Assembly (NCBI RefSeq): GCF_039649665.1
Contig: NZ_JBDJAW010000011.1
Location: 1-64,000 of the forward strand
Direction of reading: 5' to 3'
Origin: Microbispora sp. ZYX-F-249
Lineage (GTDB): Bacteria > Actinomycetota > Actinomycetes > Streptosporangiales > Streptosporangiaceae
Length of the DNA: 64,000 bases
This document shows, piece by piece, positions 16,785 through 25,712 of the stretch. The notes beneath the pieces are model-generated. The model saw only the letters and a program-made list of their open reading frames with translations, ran no database searches and was not told the DNA's origin. Numbering within the stretch: position 1 is the first letter of the stretch; each line of letters starts with the position of its first letter. The translations under genes and the position numbers were made by a program.

Positions 16785-17093
16785 GTGTCCACCATCGAGG
16801 GCAAGGACGTCCGCAAGCTCATCGTGGCCTGCGACGCGGGCATGGGCAGCAGCGTCATGCTGGCGAGCACGCTGCGCAAGCAACTCAAGGGCACCGCGGT
16901 CAGCGTGGAGCACACCCCGGTCAACTCGATCCCCGCCGACGCCGACGTGATCGTCTGCCACACCGGGCTGGCCGACCGCGCCAGGGCGAGCGCCCCCGGC
17001 GTCGTGCTCGTGCCGTTCCAGGTCTTCATCGGCGACCCGGCCGTGACCCGGGTCGTCGCCGCGATCAAGAACGGGGGCACGATCGATGGCTGA
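16785..17093 (+). CDS. PTS mannitol-type EIIB component
   Basis: A 102-residue cytoplasmic phosphocarrier. The active-site loop ACDAGMGSS holds the phosphorylated cysteine at about residue 16, at the end of the first strand (KLIVACDAGMG) as in mannitol EIIB. Starts with GTG three bases after the EIIC stop; the ribosome site (AGGAGG) lies inside the end of EIIC. It overlaps the EIIA gene by eight bases. Receives phosphate from EIIA and passes it to the incoming polyol. Confidence 0.95.
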   Translation: MSTIEGKDVRKLIVACDAGMGSSVMLASTLRKQLKGTAVSVEHTPVNSIPADADVIVCHTGLADRARASAPGVVLVPFQVFIGDPAVTRVVAAIKNGGTIDG

Positions 17094-17553
17094 CCGGGCC
17101 GGCACGGCCCCGCTCCCCCTCGACCCCCGCGCCGTACGGACGGCCGCGACCGCCGCGGACCTCGAGGACGCCATCCGGCAGTGCGGCGCGGTCCTCCGGG
17201 AAATCAGCGCGGTGGACGGGACCTACACCGAGGCCATGCTCGAACGCGAACGGTCGATCTCCACGTACGTCGGCGAGGGCGTGGCCATCCCGCACGGCAC
17301 GCTGACGTCGAAGGAGGCGGTCCGTCACGACGCCATCTGCGTGCTGCGCTTCCCCGAGGGCGTCGACTGGCACGGTGAGCGGGTGACGGTCTGCGTCGGC
17401 ATCGCGGCGCGCGGCGACGGCCACATGCGGTTGCTGTCGCGGCTCGCCCAGATCCTGCTCGACCCGGACCGCGCCGCGGCCCTGCGCGCGGCCACCGAGG
17501 CCGACGAGGTCATCGAACTGCTGCAACCGGACGGAGAGGAAGACTCCGAGTGA
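17086..17553 (+). CDS. mtlF: PTS mannitol/fructose-type EIIA component
   Basis: A 155-residue EIIA of the mannitol/fructose class. The motif MLERERSISTYVGEGVAIPH (residues 51-70) ends with the phosphorylated histidine H70. FPEGVDWHGERV and HMRLLSRLAQILLD are further family motifs. It has overlaps at both ends (eight bases with EIIB, GTGA with the dehydrogenase), so stoichiometric translation is likely. Takes phosphate from HPr, which is also encoded in this operon. Confidence 0.95.
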   Translation: MADRAGTAPLPLDPRAVRTAATAADLEDAIRQCGAVLREISAVDGTYTEAMLERERSISTYVGEGVAIPHGTLTSKEAVRHDAICVLRFPEGVDWHGERVTVCVGIAARGDGHMRLLSRLAQILLDPDRAAALRAATEADEVIELLQPDGEEDSE

Positions 17554-18590
17554 AAGTCGCCCGTTTCCACGCTCCCGGGGACATCCGCCTGGAGGAGGTG
17601 CCCGAGCCCGTCGCCCGCCCCGGCGAGGTCAAGATCCGCGTACGCAACTGCTCGACGTGCGGCACGGACGTGAAGATCTACCGGTTCGGGCACCACCACA
17701 TCAGGCCGCCCCGGGTCATGGGCCACGAGATCGCCGGCGAGATCGTGGAGGCCGGTGAGGGCGTCACCGGCTGGAGCCCGGGCGACCGGGTCCAGGTGAT
17801 CGCCGCGATCCCCTGCGGCGAGTGCGAGGAGTGCCGGCGGGGCCACCTCACCGTCTGCCCCAACCAGGAGTCCATGGGCTACCACTACGACGGCGGCTTC
17901 GCGCAGTACATGGTCGTCCCGGCCAAGGTGCTCGCCGTGGACGGCCTCAACCGGATTCCCGACGGGGTCGGGTTCGCCGAGGCGTCCCTCGCCGAGCCGC
18001 TCGCCTGCGTGCTCAACGGGCAGGAGCTGGCCCGCGTCGGCCAGGGCGACGACGTGGTCGTCGTCGGCTCGGGCCCGATCGGCTGCCTGCACGTGCGGCT
18101 GGCCCGTTCGCGCGGCGCGGCCCGGGTGTTCCTCGCCGACCTGAACGCCGAGCGCCTCACCATGGCCGCCGACCTCGTACGGCCGGACGCGGCGATCTGC
18201 TCGGGCGAGACCGACCTCGTGGACGAGGTGCTCAAGCTGACCGGGGGCCGGGGCGCCGACGTGGTGATCACGGCGGCGGCCTCCGGCGCGGCCCAGCAGC
18301 AGGCGTTGCAGATGGCCGCGCGGCAGGGCCGGATCAGCTTCTTCGGCGGGCTGCCGAAGGACGACCCGATCATCGCCTGCGACTCCAACCTCGTGCACTA
18401 CCGGGAGCTGACCATCGTCGGCGCCAACGGGTCGAGCCCGGCCCACAACGCCCGCGCCCTGCGGCTCATCGCCGAGGGGGCGGTGCCGGTCGCCGACCTG
18501 ATCACCCACCGCCTCGGCCTGGACGAGGTCATGGACGCCGTCGACGTCGTCGCCCGCGGCGCCGCCATCAAGGTCACCATCGAGCCCTGA
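17550..18590 (+). CDS. Zinc-dependent polyol(-phosphate) dehydrogenase
   Basis: A 346-residue medium-chain dehydrogenase. The catalytic zinc Cys is in NCSTCGTDVK with HEIAGE downstream, and the structural zinc cysteines are CGECEECRRGHLTVC. The Rossmann motif is VVGSGPIGCLHV. Relatives include sorbitol dehydrogenase and galactitol-1-phosphate dehydrogenase; classical MtlD belongs to a different, long-chain family. In this operon it should oxidise the PTS product (mannitol-1-phosphate or another hexitol phosphate) to a ketose phosphate, which the PfkB kinase would phosphorylate again. The assignment rests on context. GTG start overlaps the EIIA stop. Confidence 0.88.
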   Translation: MKVARFHAPGDIRLEEVPEPVARPGEVKIRVRNCSTCGTDVKIYRFGHHHIRPPRVMGHEIAGEIVEAGEGVTGWSPGDRVQVIAAIPCGECEECRRGHLTVCPNQESMGYHYDGGFAQYMVVPAKVLAVDGLNRIPDGVGFAEASLAEPLACVLNGQELARVGQGDDVVVVGSGPIGCLHVRLARSRGAARVFLADLNAERLTMAADLVRPDAAICSGETDLVDEVLKLTGGRGADVVITAAASGAAQQQALQMAARQGRISFFGGLPKDDPIIACDSNLVHYRELTIVGANGSSPAHNARALRLIAEGAVPVADLITHRLGLDEVMDAVDVVARGAAIKVTIEP

Positions 18591-18607
18591 CGTCTGAGAG
18601 GTAAGCG

Positions 18608-18904
18608 ATGCCGGAAAGGACAGTGGCGGTCGCCTCGCGCTCCGGCCTGCACGCCCGCCCCGCCAAGATCTTCGTCGAGACGGCGGCGCGGCAGGCCGTG
18701 CCCGTGCGCATCCGCGTGGGCGACGGCAAGGCCGTCCCCGCCAACAGCATGCTGGGCGTGCTGACCCTCGGGGCCGGGCACGGCGCCGAGGTCACCCTGG
18801 AGGCGGACGGGCCGGGGGCCGAGGAGGCCCTGACGACCCTCGCGGACCTGCTGTCCCGCGACCTCGACGCCGAAGGAATCGAGGGAGCCGAGGGAGCCGC
18901 CTGA
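18608..18904 (+). CDS. ptsH: HPr phosphocarrier protein
   Basis: A 98-residue HPr. SGLHARPA places the phosphorylated histidine exactly at H15. The regulatory-serine position is S47 in ANSMLGVLTLG, close to the Ser46 site of Gram-positive HPr. The tail after about residue 88 (GIEGAEGAA) is an extra acidic stretch. Last gene of the PTS operon, 17 bases after the dehydrogenase, with a GAGAGGTAAG ribosome site. Enzyme I is not encoded in this window. Confidence 0.96.
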   Translation: MPERTVAVASRSGLHARPAKIFVETAARQAVPVRIRVGDGKAVPANSMLGVLTLGAGHGAEVTLEADGPGAEEALTTLADLLSRDLDAEGIEGAEGAA

Positions 18905-18944
18905 CCGGCGGCTGAGGGCATCCGGGCCGCGCGGCGGCGCGGTC

Positions 18945-19014
18945 CGCGCTCCCGGCTCCCCCGGCCCCACCGCACTCCCGGCTCCCGCCCGGCCTCAGCG
19001 CGCTCCCGGCTCCC
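18945..19014. repeat. Dispersed 16-bp repeats after ptsH
   Basis: CGCGCTCCCGGCTCCC occurs at 18945-18960 and 18999-19014, with a one-base variant at 18971-18986, in the 220-base spacer between ptsH and the AraC gene. No gene is seen here. Confidence 0.8.
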
Positions 19015-19126
19015 AGCCTGCCCGCTCCGCCCGGTCTCACCGCATGCGCCCGGCCGTCGTCCCCAGCACGATGGCCGCGGCGGCTCTCCGTGATGGAGAC
19101 TGGAACGCGGGAAGGAGGAGCGGGTG

Positions 19127-20044
19127 ATGGCGGTTCGGGATCGGCGGGCGGCGGAGACCGGCGAGCACGAAGAGAACACCTTCTTCCATCGGCGGCCCGC
19201 TCCGGCGCTGCGGTCGCTGGTCGGGTGGTACAGCGCCTACCGCGAGGCCGGAGTCCCGCCGGCCACGCATCGCGGCCTGCCCTCGCCGTACCTGACGATG
19301 ATCGTCACGCTCGACGATCCGCTCGTCGTCGCGGCGCACCCCGACCCGCGCACCCCGCCGGGGTCGTACGACACGCTGGTCGGCGGGCTGCACACCGCCC
19401 CCGCGCTGATCACGCACGACGGCCGGCAGTCGGGCGTGCAGCTCGCGCTGACGCCGCTCGGCGCGCGGGCCCTGCTCGGGCTGCCCGCCGGGGAGTTGTC
19501 CGGGCTCGACCTGGACGGCGCCGAGGTGCTCGGCCGGCCGGCGGCCGAGCTCCGCGAGCGCCTGCTGGAGGCGCCCGGCTGGGACGAGCGCTTCGCGGTC
19601 CTCGACGCGGTCCTGTCCCGGCGCGCTCGCTCCATGCGAGCCCAACCGGCCGAGGTGGCGCGGGCGTGGCGGCGGATGCTGGCCACCGGCGGGCGGGTCA
19701 CCGTGTCCGGCCTCGCCCGCGAGGTGGGCTGGAGCACCAGGCACCTCAACGGCCGGTTCCGCGAGGAGATCGGCCTGTCCCCCAAGGAGGCGGCACGGGT
19801 CGTGCGGTTCGACCGGGCCCGGCGCCTGCTGCAGCACGCGGCGGTGTCCGGGCGGCGGCTCACGCTGGCCGACGCGGCGGCCGAGTGCGGGTTCTACGAC
19901 CAGGCGCATCTCGCCCGCGAGTTCGGCGCCTTCGCCGGGTGCTCCCCCAGCCGGTGGCTGGCCGAGGAGGGCGGCCACGGAGGCGAGCTGTTCCGAAACG
20001 TCCAAGCCGGGACGCAGGACGGGTCGCCAGACTCGGTGGCATGA
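19127..20044 (+). CDS. AraC-family transcriptional regulator
   Basis: A 305-residue regulator. The N-terminal 180 residues form an unassigned sensor domain (FFHRRPAPALRSLVGWYSAY; PSPYLTMIVTLDDPL). The C-terminal AraC domain has two helix-turn-helices: VSGLAREVGWSTRHLNGRF and LADAAAECGFYDQAHLAREF. ATG 19127 is preferred over GTG 19124 because GGAGGAG is six bases upstream. Its stop overlaps the next gene's ATG (ATGA), so regulator and VOC protein are made together. Confidence 0.93.
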   Translation: MAVRDRRAAETGEHEENTFFHRRPAPALRSLVGWYSAYREAGVPPATHRGLPSPYLTMIVTLDDPLVVAAHPDPRTPPGSYDTLVGGLHTAPALITHDGRQSGVQLALTPLGARALLGLPAGELSGLDLDGAEVLGRPAAELRERLLEAPGWDERFAVLDAVLSRRARSMRAQPAEVARAWRRMLATGGRVTVSGLAREVGWSTRHLNGRFREEIGLSPKEAARVVRFDRARRLLQHAAVSGRRLTLADAAAECGFYDQAHLAREFGAFAGCSPSRWLAEEGGHGGELFRNVQAGTQDGSPDSVA

Positions 20045-20463
20045 ACGACACGACACCAGCACCTCAGGTATGGCCCACGCTGCGGGCCGGGGACGCACGC
20101 GCCCTGATCGCCTTCCTCGTCGAGGCGTTCGGCTTCGAGGAGACCGCCGTGTACGGCGAGGGCGACCACGTCGACCATGCCCAGCTCTCCTGGCCGGCAG
20201 GCGGCGGGATCATGCTGGGCAGCGTCCGCGACACCCCGGACGACAAGTGGAACCTCACCCCCGGCTCCTTCGGCGCCTATGCCGTGACCGACGACCCGGA
20301 CGCGCTGTTCGCCCGGGCGACCGCCGCGGGGGCGCGGGTCGTCAAGGAGCCGTACGACACCGACTACGGCTCCCGCGACTTCGTCGTCCGCGATCCGGAG
20401 GGCAACCTCTGGTCGTTTGGCACCTACCGCGGCGAACCGCGGAAGGCGGCCCCCACGGGGTGA
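20041..20463 (+). CDS. VOC-family (glyoxalase/bleomycin resistance-like) protein
   Basis: A 140-residue protein with the VOC beta-alpha-beta-beta-beta pattern: VWPTLRAGDARALIAFLVEAF at the start (region 9-29), GGGIMLGSV in the middle and FVVRDPEGNLWSFGTY at the end, where DPEGN-W-F is the family signature. Candidate metal ligands are H37/H40 in EGDHVDHAQ and the Glu of DPEGN. Coupled to an AraC regulator, an arrangement often seen with small-molecule resistance or modification genes. Substrate unknown. Confidence 0.9.
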   Translation: MNDTTPAPQVWPTLRAGDARALIAFLVEAFGFEETAVYGEGDHVDHAQLSWPAGGGIMLGSVRDTPDDKWNLTPGSFGAYAVTDDPDALFARATAAGARVVKEPYDTDYGSRDFVVRDPEGNLWSFGTYRGEPRKAAPTG

Positions 20464-20481
20464 GGTAGGGCACTCCCACCG

Positions 20482-20527
20482 AGGTTCCGGCGGTGCGCGG
20501 GATGGGCCGTGACCACCGCCGGAACCT
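20482..20527 (+). terminator. Hairpin terminator after VOC gene
   Basis: AGGTTCCGGCGGTG (20482-20495) is perfectly complementary to CACCGCCGGAACCT (20514-20527) with an 18-base loop, 18 bases after the VOC stop codon. Confidence 0.65.
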
Positions 20528-20625
20528 ACGTCGACGGCCATGACGAACGTGCTCCGGGCGTTCCAGGATCTCCTCACCTGAGGGCGCCGGGACGCATACC
20601 CCGACGGAAACCGGATAGGGGGGTC

Positions 20626-20647
20626 TTGAAGTGGACTAACAGTTCAA
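20626..20647. promoter_or_regulatory. Inverted repeat upstream of catalase
   Basis: TTGAA-N12-TTCAA in an AT-rich patch 30-50 bases before the catalase ATG. It could be a binding site for a peroxide-sensing Fur-type repressor, or a -35 element may overlap it. No factor can be assigned. Confidence 0.3.
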
Positions 20648-20677
20648 ACGCGATCAAATAACGAGAGGAGCCGTCCC

Positions 20678-22339
20678 ATGACGGACGTGTCGAGCAGGGG
20701 ACCGGAGCCCGGAGACGAGCGTCCGGTGCTGACCAACCGTCAAGGGCACCCGGTCTACGACAACCAGAACCAGCGGACGGTCGGCGCGCGAGGCCCGGCC
20801 ACTCTCGAGAACTACCAGTTCCTGGAGAAGATCAGTCACTTCGACCGGGAGCGCATTCCCGAGCGGGTGGTCCACGCTCGCGGCACGACCGCCTTCGGCT
20901 TCTTCGAGGCGTACGGCAAATGGGGGGACGAGCCGATCGCCCGGTTCACCAGGGCGAAGCTCTTCCAGGAGGCCGGCAAGCGCACCGACCTGGCCATCCG
21001 GTTCTCTACCGTGATCGGGGGGCGCGACTCGTCCGAGTGCGCCCGCGACCCGCGCGGCTTCGCGGTGAAGTTCTACACCGAGGACGGCAACTGGGACCTC
21101 GTCGGCAACAACCTCGCGGTGTTCTTCATCCGCGACGCCATCAAGTTCCCGGACGTGATCCACGCGCTGAAGCCGGACCCGGTGACGTTCCGGCAGGAGC
21201 CGAACCGGATCTTCGACTTCATGTCGCAGACGCCCGAGAGCATGCACATGCTCGTCAACCTGTTCAGCCCGCGCGGCATCCCGGCGGACTACCGGCACAT
21301 GCAGGGCTTCGGGGTCAACACCTACAAGTGGGTGAACGCGCAGGGCGACACCGTCCTCGTGAAGTACCACTGGATGCCCAAGCAGGGGGTCAGGAGCATG
21401 ACGGCCGAGGACGCCGCCCGCATCCAGGCCCACGAGCTCGGGCACGCGACCAAGGACCTGTACGAGGCCATCCAGCGCGGCGACTACCCGGAGTGGGAGC
21501 TGCTCGTCCAGATGATGAGCGACGACGACCACCCCGAGCTGGACTTCGACCCGCTGGACGACACCAAGGTCTGGCCCGAGGAGCTCTTCCCGGCCAAGCC
21601 GGTGGGCCGCATGGTCCTCGACCGCACCGTGAGCAACAACTTCGCGGAAAACGAGCAGATCTCCTTCGGCACCGGCGTCCTCGTCGACGGGCTCGACTTC
21701 TCCGACGACAAGATGCTGGTGGGCAGGACGTTCTCCTACAGCGACACCCAGCGCTACCGCGTCGGGCCGAACTACCTGCAGCTGCCGGTCAACCAGGCCA
21801 AGAACGCCAACGTGCGCACCAACCAGCGCGACGGCCTCATGACCTACCACCAGGACCAGGGAGGCGAGAACCCGCACGTCAACTACGAGCCGTCGATCAA
21901 CGGCGGGCTGCGCGAGGGCCAGTTCCCGACGCACGACGAGCAGGGCCCGGAGATCGTCGGCAGGCTCACCCGCAAGCGGATCCCGCGGACCAACGACTAC
22001 AAGCAGGCCGGCCAGCGCTACCTGCTGATGGAGCAGTGGGAGCGTGACGACCTGGTGGAGAACATGACCACCATGCTGTCGCAGTGCGACCGGCCCATCC
22101 AGGAGCGCATGGTCTGGCACCTGCTGCTGGTCGAGGACGACCTCGGGCTGCGCGTCGGCGAGGGGCTCGGCATCACGCCCGACGACGTCAAGCACCTGGA
22201 GCCGCTGGCCAGCCAGGACCTGACCGACGAGGACAGGGAGCGCCTGGCGGGCCTCGGCAAGAACGGCCCGCGCGACGTCTCGGGCCTCAAGATGACGCAC
22301 TGCGTCCCTGACGAGCGCGCCACCGTACCCGCCATGTGA
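20678..22339 (+). CDS. katA: Heme catalase
   Basis: A 553-residue monofunctional catalase. The distal heme histidine lies in [15 protein letters not shown] near residue 65 and the active-site Asn in [15 protein letters not shown]. The proximal tyrosine signature is [16 protein letters not shown] near residue 350. The N-terminus has [15 protein letters not shown], typical of catalases. About 50 residues at the C-terminus extend beyond the shortest members, without the large domain of HPII-type enzymes. It decomposes hydrogen peroxide in the cytoplasm. Strong ribosome site (GAGAGGAG). A strong hairpin follows the stop. Confidence 0.97.
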   Translation: MTDVSSRGPEPGDERPVLTNRQGHPVYDNQNQRTVGARGPATLENYQFLEKISHFDRERIPERVVHARGTTAFGFFEAYGKWGDEPIARFTRAKLFQEAGKRTDLAIRFSTVIGGRDSSECARDPRGFAVKFYTEDGNWDLVGNNLAVFFIRDAIKFPDVIHALKPDPVTFRQEPNRIFDFMSQTPESMHMLVNLFSPRGIPADYRHMQGFGVNTYKWVNAQGDTVLVKYHWMPKQGVRSMTAEDAARIQAHELGHATKDLYEAIQRGDYPEWELLVQMMSDDDHPELDFDPLDDTKVWPEELFPAKPVGRMVLDRTVSNNFAENEQISFGTGVLVDGLDFSDDKMLVGRTFSYSDTQRYRVGPNYLQLPVNQAKNANVRTNQRDGLMTYHQDQGGENPHVNYEPSINGGLREGQFPTHDEQGPEIVGRLTRKRIPRTNDYKQAGQRYLLMEQWERDDLVENMTTMLSQCDRPIQERMVWHLLLVEDDLGLRVGEGLGITPDDVKHLEPLASQDLTDEDRERLAGLGKNGPRDVSGLKMTHCVPDERATVPAM

Positions 22340-22358
22340 GATCGGCGTGGCCGGACCA

Positions 22359-22391
22359 GGGGCCCGGCCCGGGCTACCCGGGCCGGGCCCC
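22359..22391 (+). terminator. Strong hairpin terminator after catalase
   Basis: GGGGCCCGGCCCGGG and CCCGGGCCGGGCCCC form a perfect 15-bp stem with a three-base loop (CTA), 20 bases after the catalase stop. No U-tract. Confidence 0.8.
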
Positions 22392-22455
22392 GGCACGTCC
22401 GCGGCACGGGGCCGCTACCCTACGGGGAGGCTGCGATGTTGAGGAGTGTGCGACT

Positions 22456-23577
22456 ATGCGCGTTGTTGATGCTTTCCGGCAGGCGTACGGCGGCGAACCC
22501 GCCGGAGTCTGGCACGCGCCCGGCAGGGTCAACCTGATCGGCGAGCACACCGACTACAACGACGGCTTCGTCCTGCCGTTCGCGGTGCCGTGGGGCGTGA
22601 CGGCCGCCGTCAGTCCCCGCGACGACCACACGGTGCGGATCGCCTCCCTCCAGGCCCCCGGTGAGGAGCAGGTGCTGGCGGACCTCGACCGGGCCGCGGG
22701 CTGGGCCCGCTACCCCACCGGCGTCGTCGCCATAATGCGCGGCGCCGGACTCCCGGTGCGCGGCGCCGACATCGTGATCGACGGCGACGTGCCCAAGGGC
22801 GCCGGGCTGTCCTCCAGCGCCGCGCTGGAGGTCTCGGTCGGGCTCGCCCTCGACGACCTGTACGGCCTGGGCCTGGAGCCGATGGAGCTGGCCAGGCTGT
22901 GCCAGAAGGCCGAGAACGAGTTCGTCGGCATGCCCTGCGGGATCATGGACCAGGCGGCCTCCGCACTGAGCAAGGAGGGGCACGCGCTGTTCCTCGACTG
23001 CCGCTCGCTGGCCGGCCGCGCCGTGCCGTTCGACCTGTCGGCGTACGGGTTGCAGATCCTCATCATCAACACCGGCGTCCACCACGAACTGGCCGACGGG
23101 CAGTACGCCAGGCGGCGTCAGGACTGCGAGAACGCGGCCAAGCGCCTCGGCGTCCCGTCGCTGCGGGACGTCACCGACCTCGCCGCGGCCCTGTCGCGGC
23201 TGAGCGGCGACGAGCGGGCGCGCACCCAGCACGTCGTCACCGAGAACCACCGGGTGGAGGCCGTCATCGGGCTGCTGCGGGCGAAAGCCGTACCGGAGAT
23301 CGGCGCCCTGCTCAACGCCTCCCACCTGTCCCTGCGGGACCAGTACGAGGTCTCCTGCCCGGAACTGGACGTGGCAGTGGAGGCCGCGGTCAAGGGCGGC
23401 GCACGGGGGGCGCGGATGACCGGCGGCGGCTTCGGCGGCTCGGCCATCGCGCTCGTCGCCGACGACCGGGTGGACCGGGTCCGCGCCACCGTGGAGCATG
23501 CCTACGCCGAGCGCGGCTGGGCCGCGCCGACGTTCCTGCCGGCCACCCCCGCCCCGGGCGCGCACCGCGTCCGCTGA
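22456..23577 (+). CDS. galK: Galactokinase
   Basis: A 373-residue GHMP kinase. The galactokinase signature GRVNLIGEHTDYNDGFVLP is at residues 24-42. The ATP-binding motif KGAGLSSSAALEVSVGLAL is near residue 116, and motif 3 MTGGGFGGSAIALV is near residue 325. GIMDQAAS contains the catalytic Asp. It phosphorylates galactose to galactose-1-phosphate (Leloir pathway). GAGGAG sits nine bases before the ATG. galT and galE are not adjacent. Ends five bases from the convergent enoyl-CoA hydratase gene. Confidence 0.96.
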   Translation: MRVVDAFRQAYGGEPAGVWHAPGRVNLIGEHTDYNDGFVLPFAVPWGVTAAVSPRDDHTVRIASLQAPGEEQVLADLDRAAGWARYPTGVVAIMRGAGLPVRGADIVIDGDVPKGAGLSSSAALEVSVGLALDDLYGLGLEPMELARLCQKAENEFVGMPCGIMDQAASALSKEGHALFLDCRSLAGRAVPFDLSAYGLQILIINTGVHHELADGQYARRRQDCENAAKRLGVPSLRDVTDLAAALSRLSGDERARTQHVVTENHRVEAVIGLLRAKAVPEIGALLNASHLSLRDQYEVSCPELDVAVEAAVKGGARGARMTGGGFGGSAIALVADDRVDRVRATVEHAYAERGWAAPTFLPATPAPGAHRVR

Positions 23578-23581
23578 GGTC

Positions 23582-24352
23582 TCACCCAAGAGGCGGGAAG
23601 TCCGGCGGCCGGCGTTCGAGGAAGCTCGCCACTCCCTCGGCGAAGTCCGGCCGCCGGAACGACTCCATCATCAGCCGTACGGCCTCGTCCCTGGCCTCGT
23701 CGAGCCCCGACTGCCAGCCGCCCCATATCTGCCGCTTGATCACGGCCATCGACGCGGGCGAGCACTGGGCGGCCAGCTCCTTCGCGTACGCGACGGCCTC
23801 GGCGAGCAGCCGCTCCCCCGGCACCGCCCGTACGGCGAGGCCCATGCCGCAGGCCTCGGCGCCGGTGAAGACCCGGCCGGACAGCAGCAGGTCCATCGCC
23901 CGCGCCTGGCCGGCCAGCCGGGGCAGGATCCAGCCGAGGCCGTACTCGGCGACGAGCCCGCGCCGCGAGAACGCGGTCGTCCACTTGGCCTCCTCGGCGG
24001 TGACGACCACGTCGCACACGAGCGCGTGGACCATTCCCAGACCGGCGCACGCGCCGTTGACCGCGGCGACGACGGGCGTCCGCAGGGTGGTCGGAAAGGT
24101 GTTGGGCCGAGGGTCCTGCTCGTCGGCGTAGGTCCCCGCCTGCAGGGCCGTGAGGTCGGCGAAGTCGGCCCCGGCGCAGAAGCCCTTCCCCGCGCCGGTC
24201 ACCACGACCGCCCGTACGGACGGGTCGCGGTCGGCCTCCTCCAGCAGGTCGAAGTAGCGCCGTCCCATCTCGGCCGTCCAGGCGTTCAGCCGTTCGGGCC
24301 GGTTGAACGTCAGGATCCGCACACCGCCGTCGTCCTCGGACAGCACCACCAT
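23582..24352 (-). CDS. Enoyl-CoA hydratase/isomerase family protein
   Basis: A 256-residue crotonase-fold protein. Oxyanion-hole motifs are GAGKGFCAGAD near residue 53 and NGACAGLGM near residue 99. The SRRGLVAEYGLGWILPRLAG segment places a Glu where hydratases have a catalytic acid. SPASMAVIKRQIW and the FAEGVASFLERRPPDF C-terminus are typical of the family. Probably a hydratase or isomerase of fatty or aromatic acid breakdown; substrate unknown. ATG 24352 has AAGGAGG nine bases upstream; an in-frame GTG two codons earlier is too close to it. Confidence 0.92.
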   Translation of the reverse strand: MVVLSEDDGGVRILTFNRPERLNAWTAEMGRRYFDLLEEADRDPSVRAVVVTGAGKGFCAGADFADLTALQAGTYADEQDPRPNTFPTTLRTPVVAAVNGACAGLGMVHALVCDVVVTAEEAKWTTAFSRRGLVAEYGLGWILPRLAGQARAMDLLLSGRVFTGAEACGMGLAVRAVPGERLLAEAVAYAKELAAQCSPASMAVIKRQIWGGWQSGLDEARDEAVRLMMESFRRPDFAEGVASFLERRPPDFPPLG

Positions 24353-24392
24353 CGCCACACCCCTCCTTCGCCCGAACATAGTTCTACACGTT

Positions 24393-25547
24393 CTACACCA
24401 GCGGAGGGCGGTGGACGTAGGCCGGCGTGAGCCGTACGTCGTCGTAGTAGCGGTGGAAGACCGGCGTCGCGGCGCCGGACAGGGGCGGCACGATCCAGGA
24501 CCAGTCGGCGGGGCAGACGCGCCCGCTGCGCTCCTCCCGCTCCAGATGGGTCATGAACCGCCGCGCCTCGGTGTGGTGATCGGTGATCGTGACACCGTCC
24601 TCCGCGAAGGAGTGCAGCACGGCGACGTTGAGCTCCACCAGGGCCTGGTCGCGCCAGAGCGTCCGGTCGTGGGAGGTGTCGAGGCCCAGCTGCCCGGCGA
24701 CCACGGGGAGCTGGTCGTAACGGTCCCGGTCGGCCAGGTTGCGCGCGCCGATCTCGGTGCCCATGTACCAGCCGTTGAACGGCGCGCACGGGTAGGAGAC
24801 GCCGCCGATCTCCAGCGACATGTTCGCGATCGCCGGCACGGCGTGCCATCGCAGTCCCAGGTCGGCGAACCACGGGAAGACCGGATGCCGGAGCGGCACC
24901 TCCAGGACCGCGTCGCGCGGCACCTCCCGCAGGACCAGGGCGCCCTTGGCCTCGACGACCAGCGGCAGGACGTCGAACCTCGTGCCGTCCCCCCGCCAGC
25001 CCATGCGCAGGGCCCGCGTGGTGATCCGCGCGTTGGCCGGATCGCCGAGGACCGAGCCGTCCTCGCGGACGTACCCGGCGTACCGGATGAGCTGGTCGTT
25101 GAGGATCCGCGGCGCCTGCTCCCCCGGCCGGTCGGGGGCGCACACCGTGATGGTGGGACGGATCCTGCCCTTCCCCGTGGCCGCCCTGAGGTGCTCGACG
25201 CACTCCTCGGCCACGCCGTCCGCGGTGTCCACGTGCCGGCGGTCACGGACCTGCAGCGACCGCCAGTAGAGGCGCCCGATGCACCTGTTGCTGTTGCGCC
25301 ACGCCACCCGCGCGCCGAAGGTCAGCTCGCCCGTGGTGTGCGTGTAGGTCCCCGTCTGGTCGATCTCCGCGAAGACCTCCCGGAGCCGCTGCTCCACCGG
25401 GCCCGCCGGCGGGTTCTCCGCATGGTGGAGCCGGATGAAGTCCTCCGCCTCCCGTCTGTCGACCTCCTCCCCGCGTTCCCGTACGGGCGCGGGGGTCTTC
25501 CTCGATTTACGCCAAGTCAGCACGACCGCCACACACTTCGCGCTCAC
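24393..25547 (-). CDS. nos: Bacterial nitric oxide synthase oxygenase
   Basis: About 384 residues. The heme-ligand motif is AWRNSNRCIGRLYW (Cys near residue 89). NGWYMGTEIGARNL holds the arginine-binding Glu. IDEx-type contacts and the C-terminal TPVFHRYYDD also match NOS oxygenase domains. It oxidises arginine to NO and citrulline, using an external reductase that is not encoded here, as usual for bacterial NOS. The start is uncertain: the frame is open back to a GTG at 25700 but the added 51 residues look noncoding, and none of the GTGs at 25700, 25547, 25532 or 25523 has a good ribosome site. It follows a Ser/Thr kinase gene in the same direction. No thaxtomin-type nitration genes are nearby. 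Confidence 0.93.
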   Translation of the reverse strand: MSAKCVAVVLTWRKSRKTPAPVRERGEEVDRREAEDFIRLHHAENPPAGPVEQRLREVFAEIDQTGTYTHTTGELTFGARVAWRNSNRCIGRLYWRSLQVRDRRHVDTADGVAEECVEHLRAATGKGRIRPTITVCAPDRPGEQAPRILNDQLIRYAGYVREDGSVLGDPANARITTRALRMGWRGDGTRFDVLPLVVEAKGALVLREVPRDAVLEVPLRHPVFPWFADLGLRWHAVPAIANMSLEIGGVSYPCAPFNGWYMGTEIGARNLADRDRYDQLPVVAGQLGLDTSHDRTLWRDQALVELNVAVLHSFAEDGVTITDHHTEARRFMTHLEREERSGRVCPADWSWIVPPLSGAATPVFHRYYDDVRLTPAYVHRPPLV

Positions 25548-25712
25548 GGGCGCCCCGCGCCGGTTCCGGGCCGGCGGCGACACCCTCTCGCAGTGGCCCT
25601 CACCCCACTGCGCCGTCCGTGGTCCGCGGCAGCCGCGACCGGTACGGCCGCAGCGCTCCACATTTTCCGCGAAGTCCCCGGATTTGTCCGCCAAATCCAC
25701 ACACCGACGGCT

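Noticed and set aside
14450..17305. A 951-codon plus-strand frame
   Set aside because: It is an out-of-frame shadow of the kinase, EIIC, EIIB and EIIA genes, full of Arg and with no motifs.
24393..25700. The longer NOS form starting at 25700
   Set aside because: The extra 51 residues are unlike NOS or any folded sequence and have no ribosome site, so the shorter form is listed.
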